A stretch of DNA of 9,330 nt from DATKNA01 sp035541595 (GCA_035541595.1 DATKNA010000169.1:1-9330); one strand, 5' to 3'; positions 1 to 9,252 are shown, counted from the first letter of the stretch. Translations and numbers: made by a program. Notes: generated by a model not told the origin, from the sequence alone.

Positions 1-97
1 TGACCGCCGCCATCATGCCGATGGCCGTCCACTCCCCGCGGGTCAGGCCGTTGCGGACGCGGGACAGGCGGGAGGAGGACAGCGCGGGGGCGACCAC
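1..97 (-). CDS. N-terminal fragment of a putative nickel/cobalt permease (HoxN/NixA-like)
   Basis: Only the first 32 codons lie in the window; the gene continues beyond base 1. Reading the minus strand from a GTG at 97-95 gives a basic, soluble N-terminus ending in LSRVRNGLTRGEWTAIGMM and then AAV, where a first membrane helix would begin. A short basic leader, then LTRxEW and GM before a hydrophobic stretch, recalls the N-terminus of actinobacterial HoxN/HupN/NixA nickel/cobalt transporters, which import Ni2+ or Co2+ across the cytoplasmic membrane. That is recognition from a fragment; none of the family's histidine-rich signature motifs is in view. No ribosome binding site precedes the GTG, but a -10 hexamer ends 6 nt upstream, which points to a leaderless mRNA. 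A Nur-like nickel operator at the promoter independently supports a nickel role. Another inner-membrane protein remains possible. Confidence 0.5.
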   Translation of the reverse strand, partial: MVAPALSSSRLSRVRNGLTRGEWTAIGMMAAV

Positions 98-144
98 AGG
101 GCGAGGCTAGGATTGGTGGGACCTTAGTGCAACTGGGATGCAAC
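98..144 (-). promoter_or_regulatory. Promoter with overlapping Nur-type (nickel-responsive) operator
   Basis: On the minus strand, TTGCAC (132-127) and TAGCCT (109-104) form a -35/-10 pair with a 17-nt spacer, and the GTG start of the partial permease gene lies 6 nt beyond the -10. The -35 is also the second half of TTGCAT-CCCAG-TTGCAC (143-127). This closely matches the Nur box reported for Streptomyces, tTGCaa-N5-ttGCAA, differing only at the last base of each half-site. Nur is a Fur-family repressor that binds with Ni2+ and shuts down nickel uptake genes. An operator covering the -35 fits simple repression when nickel is plentiful. The sequence match is direct; the regulator is inferred. 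Confidence 0.55.
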
Positions 145-156
145 AAGGGATATCGG

Positions 157-765
157 CTACCCGACCCGTTTCTCGAACTCGAGGACCGCCTCGATCCGCA
201 GGGTGATCCGGGCCGTGGCGACGTCCCCGGCGGGCAGTGTCTCGACGCCCGTGACCGTGACCCCGGTGAGGCGTCGTGTCGTCCAGTAGGGCCCCTCGTG
301 CTGGCTCGACCGGACGCCCCCGACGACGCGGTCGATGTCCGTGGCCAGGACCGCCAACGTGAGGTCGCGGGCGCGCCGGACCCGAGCGGCGACGCCCGAC
401 AGCGAGACCGTCGCCTGACCCGAGCCGCGCAGGGAACGGACCACGCGGTCGGACGGCGCGGGCGGGTCGGGTGCCGGCGGGTCGGGTGCGGGCGGATCGG
501 GTGCGGGCGGATCGGGTGCGGGCGGGTCGGGTCCACGGTCGGGTGTGGCCTGGCCGGAGAGGACGTCGAAGGTCAGGGACTCGCCCGAGACCGTCAGGGC
601 GATCGTCGGGCGCACGGTGCCGAAGAGCTCGGGCGACGCCCGCGCGAGCAAGGCGTTCAGGACGTCGACGAGCTCGGCGTGCCCTTGCCCCGCGGAGCCC
701 CGGTCGGCGGCGGCCCGGTCGGCGGCGGCCCGGTCGGCGGCGGCCCGATCGGCGGAGTCCGCCAT
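157..765 (-). CDS. Unrecognised 202-residue protein with DRAAA and DPPAP repeats
   Basis: I do not recognise the family. The ATG at 765-763 is chosen because GAGGAGG (776-770) lies 4 nt upstream; an in-frame ATG eight codons further out has no such site. Residues 5-22 are a DRAAA repeat that is probably helical and charged. Residues 30-72 (ELVDVLNALLARASPELFGTV and on) look like a small folded unit of helix then strands. Residues 80-104 are five exact DPPAP repeats, a stiff proline linker. Residues 105-202 alternate hydrophobic residues in a beta-rich pattern ending in LRIEAVLEFEKRVG. No signal peptide, membrane helix or catalytic motif is visible, so a cytoplasmic two-domain protein joined by a Pro linker is the simplest reading. 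It lies 59 bp upstream of the putative permease on the same strand, but the permease has its own promoter. A GTGCAA half-site (784-789) near its own start hints weakly at shared nickel control. Confidence 0.75.
   Translation of the reverse strand: MADSADRAAADRAAADRAAADRGSAGQGHAELVDVLNALLARASPELFGTVRPTIALTVSGESLTFDVLSGQATPDRGPDPPAPDPPAPDPPAPDPPAPDPPAPSDRVVRSLRGSGQATVSLSGVAARVRRARDLTLAVLATDIDRVVGGVRSSQHEGPYWTTRRLTGVTVTGVETLPAGDVATARITLRIEAVLEFEKRVG
454..528 (-). repeat. 15-bp tandem repeat x5 encoding (DPPAP)5
   Basis: Five consecutive 15-bp units, GGGTCGGGTGCGGGC-like when read on the plus strand, encode DPPAP five times in the minus-strand gene. The units differ at only a few bases (GGCGGG or GGCGGA, and one GCCGGC), so expansion looks recent. 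The 15-bp period preserves the frame. The plus strand carries closely spaced GGG runs (460-462, 464-466, 469-471, 479-481) that could form a G-quadruplex. Confidence 0.9.
700..750 (-). repeat. 15-bp tandem repeat (~3.4 copies) encoding DRAAA
   Basis: The near-exact 15-bp unit CGGTCGGCGGCGGCC (plus-strand reading) is repeated just inside the 5' end of the minus-strand gene and encodes DRAAADRAAADRAAADR at residues 6-22. The period keeps the frame, so copy number could vary without breaking the gene. Confidence 0.85.
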
Positions 766-797
766 GCATCCTCCTCGACGGCAGTGCAACGAGGGTA
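766..797 (-). promoter_or_regulatory. Candidate -10 and strong RBS for the 202-residue protein
   Basis: On the minus strand, TACCCT (797-792) fits the actinobacterial TANNNT -10 pattern and would start transcription near 785, leaving a leader of about 20 nt with GAGGAGG at 776-770. No good -35 is seen at 16-18 nt upstream of it. A TTGACC further upstream (near 841) is too distant to pair with it. The RBS is convincing; the promoter is tentative. Confidence 0.35.
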
Positions 798-900
798 ATT
801 GATCGCCACGCCAGCGGATCGGCGAGGGTCGCGACGGTCAACTGCTGGCCGAATGCGTCTCGCTGCGAGCCGGGTCCGCCGGGATGGCGATCATGACCCC

Positions 901-1024
901 GCAGCACCCACGATCGGCGACCCTGCAGCACCCACGATCGCCGTCCGGGGCAGCACCCACGATCGCCGTCCGGGGCAGCACCCGCGATCGGCGTCCGGGG
1001 CAGCACCCGCGATCGGCGTCCGGG
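901..1024. repeat. Five-copy 24/25-bp intergenic tandem array
   Basis: Units start at 901, 925, 950, 975 and 1000. Each begins GCAGCACCC, continues with A or G, then CGATCG and a (G/C)CG(A/T)CC tail. The first copy is 24 bp and diverges at its end (GACCCT); the other four are 25 bp ending GTCCGGG. Copies two and three are identical, as are four and five. CGATCG is a perfect palindrome repeated about every 25 bp. GATCATGACCCC at 889-900 may be a degenerate sixth copy. There are no spacers, so this is not CRISPR, and the period is not a multiple of three, so it is not coding. It could be a multi-copy protein-binding platform, an actinobacterial interspersed intergenic repeat, or neutral slippage. 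Confidence 0.9.
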
Positions 1025-1074
1025 ACGGGCGTCGCAGCCATGCCGAAGGGCCGCGCCGGGCGGACCTTCGCCCC

Positions 1075-1127
1075 TGATGTCGTCGCCCCCACATGCTTAG
1101 AGTTGACGACACCTGCCATCGGGAGGG
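1075..1127 (+). promoter_or_regulatory. Candidate promoter, inverted repeat and RBS of the nifJ operon
   Basis: TAGAGT (1098-1103) fits a TANNNT -10. The best -35 is CTGATG (1074-1079, 18-nt spacer), which is weak. The 7-bp inverted repeat TGTCGTC (1078-1084) / GACGACA (1105-1111) brackets the -10 and could be an operator. GGGAGGG (1121-1127) lies 5 nt before the GTG at 1133 and decides that start. TTGACG at 1103 resembles a -35 but has no matching -10 before the gene. Confidence 0.35.
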
Positions 1128-1132
1128 CGACC

Positions 1133-2773
1133 GTGCGCGATCTCACCCCGCCGGCACCGCTCGGCCAGGGCCGCATCCGGTCCGGGCCGGTGCGGCTCCA
1201 GCGCCCCGTCTATCTCGACCTGCCGGCTCCCTGCGGCGCCGCCTGCCCCGCCGGGGAGGACGTCCAGGGCTGGCTCGCCCTCGCCAAGGACGGCGAGGAG
1301 GAGGCCGCCTGGCGGCACCTGACCGCCGACAACCCGCTGCCCGCTGTGCACGGCCGGGTCTGTTACCACCCCTGCGAGACGGCCTGCAACCGGTCGTTCC
1401 TGGACACCGCCGTCTCCATGCACGGCGTGGAACGTCTCCTCGGGGACCTCGCGATCGAGCGCGGTTGGGCGTTCGACCCGCCGGCCAACCACACCGGCCG
1501 ACGGGTCCTGGTCGTCGGCTCCGGGCCGTCCGGGCTGTCGGCCGCGTACCACCTGGCGCGGCTCGGCCACGCCGTCGTCGTCCGGGACAGCGGACCGGAG
1601 CCGGGCGGCATGATGCGCTACGGCATCCCCGCGTACCGGCTGCCCAGGGACGTCCTCGACGCCGAGATAGCCCGGATCGCCGCCCTGGGCGTGAGGTTCG
1701 AGCAGGATCACCGCGTCACCGATCTCTCCCGGGAGCGGGAGGGCTTCGACGCCGTCTTCGTCGCCGTCGGCGCGCACCTGTCCAAGCGCGTCGACATCCC
1801 GGACGCCGACGCCGGCCGCGTGCTGGACGCCGTGGCCTTCCTGCGCGAGGCGGCGACCGGCCAGGCGCACGTCGAGGGCAGGGTGGCCGTGTACGGCGGC
1901 GGCAACACGGCCATGGACGCCGCCCGCGTCGCCCGCCGGCTCGGTGCCGACGACACCGTCATCGTCTACCGTCGGACCCGCGCCCAGATGCCGGCCCACG
2001 AGGACGAGGCCGCGGACGCCGAGGCCGAGGGCGTCCGGATCAATTGGCTGCGCACGATCAGCGCGATGCACGGACACGAGCTCACCGTCGAGGTCCAGGA
2101 GCTCGACGAGGGCGGCCGGCCCCACGGCACCGGCCGCTTCGAGACGCTCGCCGCGGACACCGTCGTCCTGGCGCTGGGTCAGGAGAGCGACACCGCGTTC
2201 CTGCGCGGCGTCGACGGCGTGACGTTCGACGCGGACGTCGTCCGCGTCGACCCGGCCAGCCTGATGACCGGGGCGCCGGGGATCTTCGCCGGCGGCGACG
2301 CCGTCCCCAGCGAGCGGACGGTGACGGTCGGCGTCGGGCACGGCAAGCGCGCCGCCCGCAGCATCGACGCCTACTTGAACGGTGTCCGGTTCGCCCCGCC
2401 CGCGCCCCCGCCGCCGGTGACGGTCGACCGGCTGAACCTGTGGTACTTCGGCGACCACCACCGCCGCGAGCAGCGACAGCTCGACCCGTCCATCCGGACC
2501 GCGGGTTTCGCGGAGGTCGTTGCGGGCCTGTCCCCCGCCGAGGCGCGGTTCGAGGCCGCCCGGTGCCTGTCCTGCGGGAACTGCTTCGAGTGCGACGGCT
2601 GCTTCGGCGCCTGCCCCGAGGACGCGATCATCAAGCTGGGCAAGGGTGCGCGCTACCGGATCGACCTGGACCTGTGCACCGGCTGCGGCACCTGCTACCG
2701 GCAGTGCCCGGTGCACGCCATCGAGCTGATCCCCGAGCCGGCGACCGCCCGGACCCCTGACGTGACCGGCTGA
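1133..2773 (+). CDS. GltD-like NADPH/FAD oxidoreductase fused to a 2[4Fe-4S] ferredoxin domain
   Basis: This 546-residue cytoplasmic flavo-iron-sulfur protein belongs to the glutamate synthase small subunit-like family. The N-terminal Fe-S domain has cysteines 34, 38, 77, 81 and 85 (CGAACP and CYHPCETAC). An FAD Rossmann motif GSGPSG (129-134) leads to EPGGMMRYGIP (156-166), and the FAD-closing GIFAGGDA is at 383-390. The pyridine-nucleotide site is GGGNTAMDAARVARRLG (255-271), followed by YRR (279-281), whose arginines suggest NADPH. The tail (478-534) is ferredoxin-like: C484/487/490/494 and C515/518/521/525, plus extra C478 and C481. The GTG start is preferred because of its RBS, and because upstream codons run through the intergenic repeat. 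With nifJ 13 bp downstream and no separate ferredoxin gene in view, it probably moves electrons between NADP(H) and NifJ. No GltB-type partner is nearby, so glutamate synthesis is unlikely. The reaction direction is inferred. Confidence 0.9.
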   Translation: MRDLTPPAPLGQGRIRSGPVRLQRPVYLDLPAPCGAACPAGEDVQGWLALAKDGEEEAAWRHLTADNPLPAVHGRVCYHPCETACNRSFLDTAVSMHGVERLLGDLAIERGWAFDPPANHTGRRVLVVGSGPSGLSAAYHLARLGHAVVVRDSGPEPGGMMRYGIPAYRLPRDVLDAEIARIAALGVRFEQDHRVTDLSREREGFDAVFVAVGAHLSKRVDIPDADAGRVLDAVAFLREAATGQAHVEGRVAVYGGGNTAMDAARVARRLGADDTVIVYRRTRAQMPAHEDEAADAEAEGVRINWLRTISAMHGHELTVEVQELDEGGRPHGTGRFETLAADTVVLALGQESDTAFLRGVDGVTFDADVVRVDPASLMTGAPGIFAGGDAVPSERTVTVGVGHGKRAARSIDAYLNGVRFAPPAPPPPVTVDRLNLWYFGDHHRREQRQLDPSIRTAGFAEVVAGLSPAEARFEAARCLSCGNCFECDGCFGACPEDAIIKLGKGARYRIDLDLCTGCGTCYRQCPVHAIELIPEPATARTPDVTG

Positions 2774-2786
2774 GGAGGGCGGCGCG

Positions 2787-6349
<3,563 letters not shown>

Positions 6350-6353
<4 letters not shown>

Positions 6354-7414
6354 CCGAGATCTCGCCGCCCCTCGTCGGGTCACCGCTCGGGACCGCGCCC
6401 GAGCTCGCCACCCGCTACCTCGGACTGCGGCTGCGCAACCCGCTCGTCGCCAGCCCGTCTCCCTTGACGAGCACGGTCGACGGCGTCCGGGCGCTCGCGG
6501 ACGCCGGTGTCGGTGCCGTGGTGCTGCCCTCGCTGTACGAGGAGGAGGTGCGCGAGCAGCAGCTGCGGACCCTGGCCCTGACCGAGCCGTTCGAGACCGC
6601 GCACGGCGAGGCGGACGGGTACCTCCCGCGGCAGCTCACCGGCCCGGACGCCGCGACCCGCTACCTGCGCCTGGTGGAGCGGGCCGTCGCGGCCGTCGAC
6701 GTCCCCGTGATGGCCAGCCTGAACGGGAGCACCCTCGGCGGCTGGACCGCCTTCGCCAGGCAGATCCAGGACGCCGGGGCCGCCGCCCTCGAGCTGAACG
6801 TGTACCTCGTCCCCGGGGATCCGCACACCGGCGCGCGCGAGGTCGAGGACCGCCACGTCGAGATCCTCTACGCGGTGAAGGACGCCGTCTCGCTGCCGGT
6901 CGCGGTCAAACTCAACCCCTACTTCAGCTCGACCGGCGAGATGGCGGTGCGCCTCGACCGCGCCGGTGCGGACGGCCTGGTGCTGTTCAACAGGTTCGTG
7001 CACCCGGACGTCGACCCCGAGCGGCTCGTCGTCGGGCCGGCCCCGAGCCTGTCGTCACCCACCGAGGCGCGCTTGCCTCGTGCGTGGATCGCGGTGCTCT
7101 GGAGTCACCTCTCGTGCTCGCTCGCGGCGACGACCGGCGTGGACGGGCCGGGAGACGTCGAGGCCTACCTGCTCGCGGGGGCGGACGTCGTCATGACGGC
7201 GTCCGCGCTGCTGCGGCACGGCGTGGGTCATCTGGGCGTGCTGCTGGACGAGCTGGCGGACTGGCTGCGCCGCAAGGGGTACGACTCGGTGGACGACGCG
7301 CGCGCCCGGCTCGCCGTGCCGCATCACACCGACGCGACGGCGTACGAGCGGGCGGGCTTCGTCACGGCGCTCGAGGCGGCACGCCACAGGTACGGCGGGT
7401 TCGCCCAGGCGTGA
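6350..7414 (+). CDS. Dihydroorotate dehydrogenase-like FMN protein
   Basis: This 354-residue FMN-binding TIM-barrel protein is of the type often found beside nifJ. The start ATG overlaps the nifJ stop (ATGA), with GAGGAGGAG (6338-6346) inside the nifJ 3' end, so translational coupling is expected. Family landmarks: TRYLGLRLRNPLVASPSPLT (21-40), VMASLNGSTLGGW (120-132), ALELNVYLVPGDP (146-158), VAVKLNPYFSS with FMN-contacting K187 or its neighbour (184-194), LVLFNRF (210-216), and the FMN-phosphate region TTGVDGPGDVEAYLLAGADV with the following MTASALLRHG (261-291). The stretch aligning with the class 1 active-site loop (NxSCPN) reads NVYLVP, with no catalytic Cys or Ser, so true pyrimidine biosynthesis (PyrD) is doubtful. 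No pyr genes are nearby. It probably takes part in, or draws electrons from, the neighbouring pyruvate/NADPH redox system; its substrate is unknown. Confidence 0.9.
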
Positions 7415-7513
7415 GGAAGGGCCGAAGGTCCTCCGATGGCGGGTGCGAACGGCCCTGACGAGGACACGCAGACCGGGCCGAGCATGAGGCGCGGGCATCA
7501 CGGAGGCGAGGCC

Positions 7514-7807
7514 ATGGGCGTGGACGCGAGCATGGGCGGGGCCGCCTGGCTGCTCAACGGAGTGATCCTGATCGCCATGTGGGCGCTGCTCGTCGGCGCC
7601 GTGATCCTCGCCCTGCGGGCCTGGCGTGCGGGAGGCGGCGACACGGACGGTCGTGCGGACGGTCATGCGGACGGTCGTGAGGACGGTCGTGAGGACGGTG
7701 CCGCCGAGCCCGGCGCCGAGCAGCTTCTCGCCGAGCGCTTCGCCCGCGGCGAGATCGACGCGGAGGAGTACCTGCGTCGACGCGAGGTGCTCCAGTCCCG
7801 GGACTGA
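7514..7807 (+). CDS. Small membrane-anchored SHOCT-domain protein
   Basis: The chosen ATG gives 97 residues: a short N-terminus, one hydrophobic helix (about 11-36, AAWLLNGVILIAMWALLVGA and on), a hydrophilic DG-rich linker (43-62), and a C-terminal SHOCT motif, LLAERFARGEIDAEEYLRRR then EVL (71-93). SHOCT is a short helical oligomerisation module usually found at protein ends, so this is probably a small membrane protein with a cytoplasmic tail; its specific job is unknown. The start is set by GGAGGCGAGG (7502-7511), with GGAGG 7 nt before the ATG. An in-frame ATG at 7436 would add 26 polar residues with only a weaker AAGG signal and would place the gene 21 bp from the flavoprotein gene. It may ride on the nifJ operon transcript; no promoter or terminator is evident between them. 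Confidence 0.8.
   Translation: MGVDASMGGAAWLLNGVILIAMWALLVGAVILALRAWRAGGGDTDGRADGHADGREDGREDGAAEPGAEQLLAERFARGEIDAEEYLRRREVLQSRD
7645..7699 (+). repeat. 12-bp tandem repeat (~4.6 copies) encoding a DG-rich linker
   Basis: Units of the form GGACGGTCGTGC or GGACGGTCGTGA start at 7645, 7657, 7669 and 7681, with a partial fifth at 7693. They encode DGRADGHADGREDGRED between the membrane helix and the SHOCT motif. The period keeps the reading frame, so linker length can change by slippage without loss of the downstream domain. Confidence 0.9.
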
Positions 7808-7833
7808 GATGTCACGTCGGTACTCTCCGGGGG
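7793..7833 (+). promoter_or_regulatory. Palindrome and leaderless-type promoter before the aminotransferase gene
   Basis: CAGTCCCGGGACTG (7793-7806) is a perfect 14-bp palindrome running into the SHOCT gene's stop codon. TACTCT (7821-7826) fits the TANNNT -10 pattern and ends 7 nt before the GTG at 7834, which places the expected transcription start at or next to that codon. The palindrome covers the 17-nt-spaced -35 position (7798-7803), where no TTGACA-like hexamer is seen. It could be an operator or an activator site. As a hairpin it has no loop and no T-run, so it is a poor terminator. Confidence 0.45.
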
Positions 7834-9189
7834 GTGAGCATCGACCGTTCCCGGCTGGACCCGTTGATCGACCGGGAGCGCGCGGCGTACGCCGCCGACC
7901 ACCCCCGAGCCAGGGCGCTGTTCGAGGACGCCGGACACCTGTTCGGCCGGGTCCCGATGACGTGGATGGCCAAGTGGAGCGGCGGCTTCCCGCTCTACCT
8001 CGACCGGGCTCGGGGCAACCGGGTGGTGGACGTCGACGGTCACGAGTACGTCGACTTCGCCCTGGGCGACACCGGCGCGATGGCCGGCCACAGCCCGGCG
8101 GCCACCGTCGAGGCGATCATCCGACGCGTCGCGGTGGAAGGCGGCCTGACGACGATGCTGCCCACGGCCGACGCCGAGTGGGTCGGTGCCGAGCTCGCCC
8201 GGCGCTTCGGCCCACTGCTGTGGTCGTTCACGCTGACCGCGACGGACGCCAACCGGTGGGCCCTGCGCCTCGCGCGCCTCGCCACCGGCCGGCCGAAGGT
8301 GCTGGTCTTCGCGTACTGCTACCACGGCTCGGTCGACGAGGCGTTCGCCGTCCCCGGCCCCGGCGGCTTGGCCGTCGCCCGGGCCGGCAACGTCGGCGCG
8401 CCCATCGCGCTCGACGTCACCACCCGGGTGGCGGAGTTCAACGACCTCGCCGGCGTCGAGGCCCAACTGGCGCACGGCGACGTCGCCGCGATCCTCACCG
8501 AGCCCGCGCTGACGAACATCGGGATCGTGCTGCCCGAGCCCGGCTTCCACGAGGGCCTCAGGGAGCTGGCGACCCGCCACGGCACGCTCCTGATCATCGA
8601 CGAGACCCACACGTTCTCGGCCGGCGCCGGCGGGGCCACCCGAGCCTGGGGACTCCGGCCGGACATCCTCGTGATCGGCAAGAGCATCGGCGGGGGCCTC
8701 CCCTCCGGCGCGTACGGGATCACCACGGACGTCGCCCGCGCGGTCGCCGCCCACCCGGAGGCCGATCTCGTCGACGTCGGCGGCGTCGGTGGGACCCTCG
8801 CCGGCAACGCGCTCTCGACGGCCGCGATGCGGGCCACCCTGGGCGACGTCCTCACGGAGGAGGCGTTCGAGCGCATGATCGACCGGGCCACCCAGTTCAT
8901 GGAGGGGGTGCAGGGAGTGATCGAGAAGCATGCGTTGCCGTGGTCGGTCAGCCAGCTCGGCGCCCGCGCGGAATACCGGTTCACCGCACCGGCGCCCCGC
9001 ACGGGGTCGGCATCCGCCGCGGCGGCCGACGAGGAGCTCGACGAGTACCTGCATCTGTACCTGGCCAACCGCGGGGTGTTGATCACGCCGTTCCACAACA
9101 TGGCGCTGATGTGCCCGACGACGTCCACGGACGACGTCGACCAGCACACCCGGGTGTTCGGCCACGCCGTCGCCGAGCTGATCAGCTGA
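7834..9189 (+). CDS. Class III aminotransferase, glutamate-1-semialdehyde aminomutase-like
   Basis: This 451-residue PLP enzyme has the fold-type I, class III layout: an N-terminal segment with MTWMAKWSGGFPLYL (42-56) and DVDGHEYVDFALGDTGAMAG (66-85); the phosphate-binding region TATDANRWALRLAR (135-148); YCYHG (161-165) with the cofactor-stacking aromatic; LTEPALTN (221-228); DETHTF (256-261) with the PLP-N1 aspartate D256; Schiff-base lysine K283 in GKSIGGGLPSGAYG (282-295); and GGTLAGN (319-325). TATDANR replaces the SGTEAxM of HemL, and there is no hem gene beside it, so haem-pathway aminomutase activity is unlikely. A broad amino acid or beta-amino acid transaminase is more plausible; the substrate cannot be read from context. 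The GTG start lacks a real Shine-Dalgarno (only CCGGGGG) but lies 7 nt after a -10, suggesting leaderless expression. No in-window partner gene is evident. Confidence 0.88.
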   Translation: MSIDRSRLDPLIDRERAAYAADHPRARALFEDAGHLFGRVPMTWMAKWSGGFPLYLDRARGNRVVDVDGHEYVDFALGDTGAMAGHSPAATVEAIIRRVAVEGGLTTMLPTADAEWVGAELARRFGPLLWSFTLTATDANRWALRLARLATGRPKVLVFAYCYHGSVDEAFAVPGPGGLAVARAGNVGAPIALDVTTRVAEFNDLAGVEAQLAHGDVAAILTEPALTNIGIVLPEPGFHEGLRELATRHGTLLIIDETHTFSAGAGGATRAWGLRPDILVIGKSIGGGLPSGAYGITTDVARAVAAHPEADLVDVGGVGGTLAGNALSTAAMRATLGDVLTEEAFERMIDRATQFMEGVQGVIEKHALPWSVSQLGARAEYRFTAPAPRTGSASAAAADEELDEYLHLYLANRGVLITPFHNMALMCPTTSTDDVDQHTRVFGHAVAELIS

Positions 9190-9194
9190 CCGGG

Positions 9195-9248
9195 CCGTCA
9201 CCGTCCGCAGTGCCGTCACCGTCCGCAGTACCGTCACCGTCCACAGGC
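9195..9248. repeat. 18-bp tandem repeat, three copies, after the aminotransferase
   Basis: CCGTCACCGTCCGCAGTG starts at 9195; a near-identical copy ending GTA starts at 9213; a third, diverged copy (ending CCACAGGC) starts at 9231. It begins six bases after the aminotransferase stop codon and ends near the possible stop of a convergent gene. It shows no self-complementary stem, so it is not a terminator. An 18-bp period could be coding on the minus strand (DGDGTA repeats), but third-position GC there is low for this genome. Confidence 0.85.
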
Positions 9249-9252
9249 GGGA

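Larger units (their letters stand above)
766..1132. other. Divergent intergenic region (367 bp)
   Basis: This stretch separates the minus-strand left flank from the plus-strand nifJ operon. Open frames cross it, but the 25-bp array inside shifts frame at each copy, so no single protein tracks the repeat, and none of these frames has a convincing start signal. It contains a promoter candidate for the minus-strand gene (792-797), the tandem array (901-1024), and a promoter candidate for the operon (1075-1127). Between 798 and 900, and between 1025 and 1074, I see nothing assignable. Confidence 0.6.

Noticed and set aside
901..1024. CRISPR array
   Set aside because: The copies abut directly, with no spacers between them, and no cas gene is present.
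1103..1108. TTGACG as the operon -35
   Set aside because: A -10 at normal spacing would fall on the GGGAGGG/GTG region, where no TANNNT exists.
884..1132. N-terminal extension of the NADPH oxidoreductase through the repeat array
   Set aside because: Those codons translate the 25-bp repeat in changing frames, and there is a good RBS only for the GTG at 1133. An ATG at 1040 is in frame but has no convincing RBS.
7436..7513. Longer start for the SHOCT protein at 7436
   Set aside because: The extra 26 residues are polar and low in information, and the signal before 7436 is weaker than GGAGG before 7514. It is not excluded.
7663..9237. Minus-strand open frame of about 524 codons antisense to the aminotransferase
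   Set aside because: The aminotransferase has all its catalytic motifs in the plus frame; the antisense frame is repetitive and featureless.
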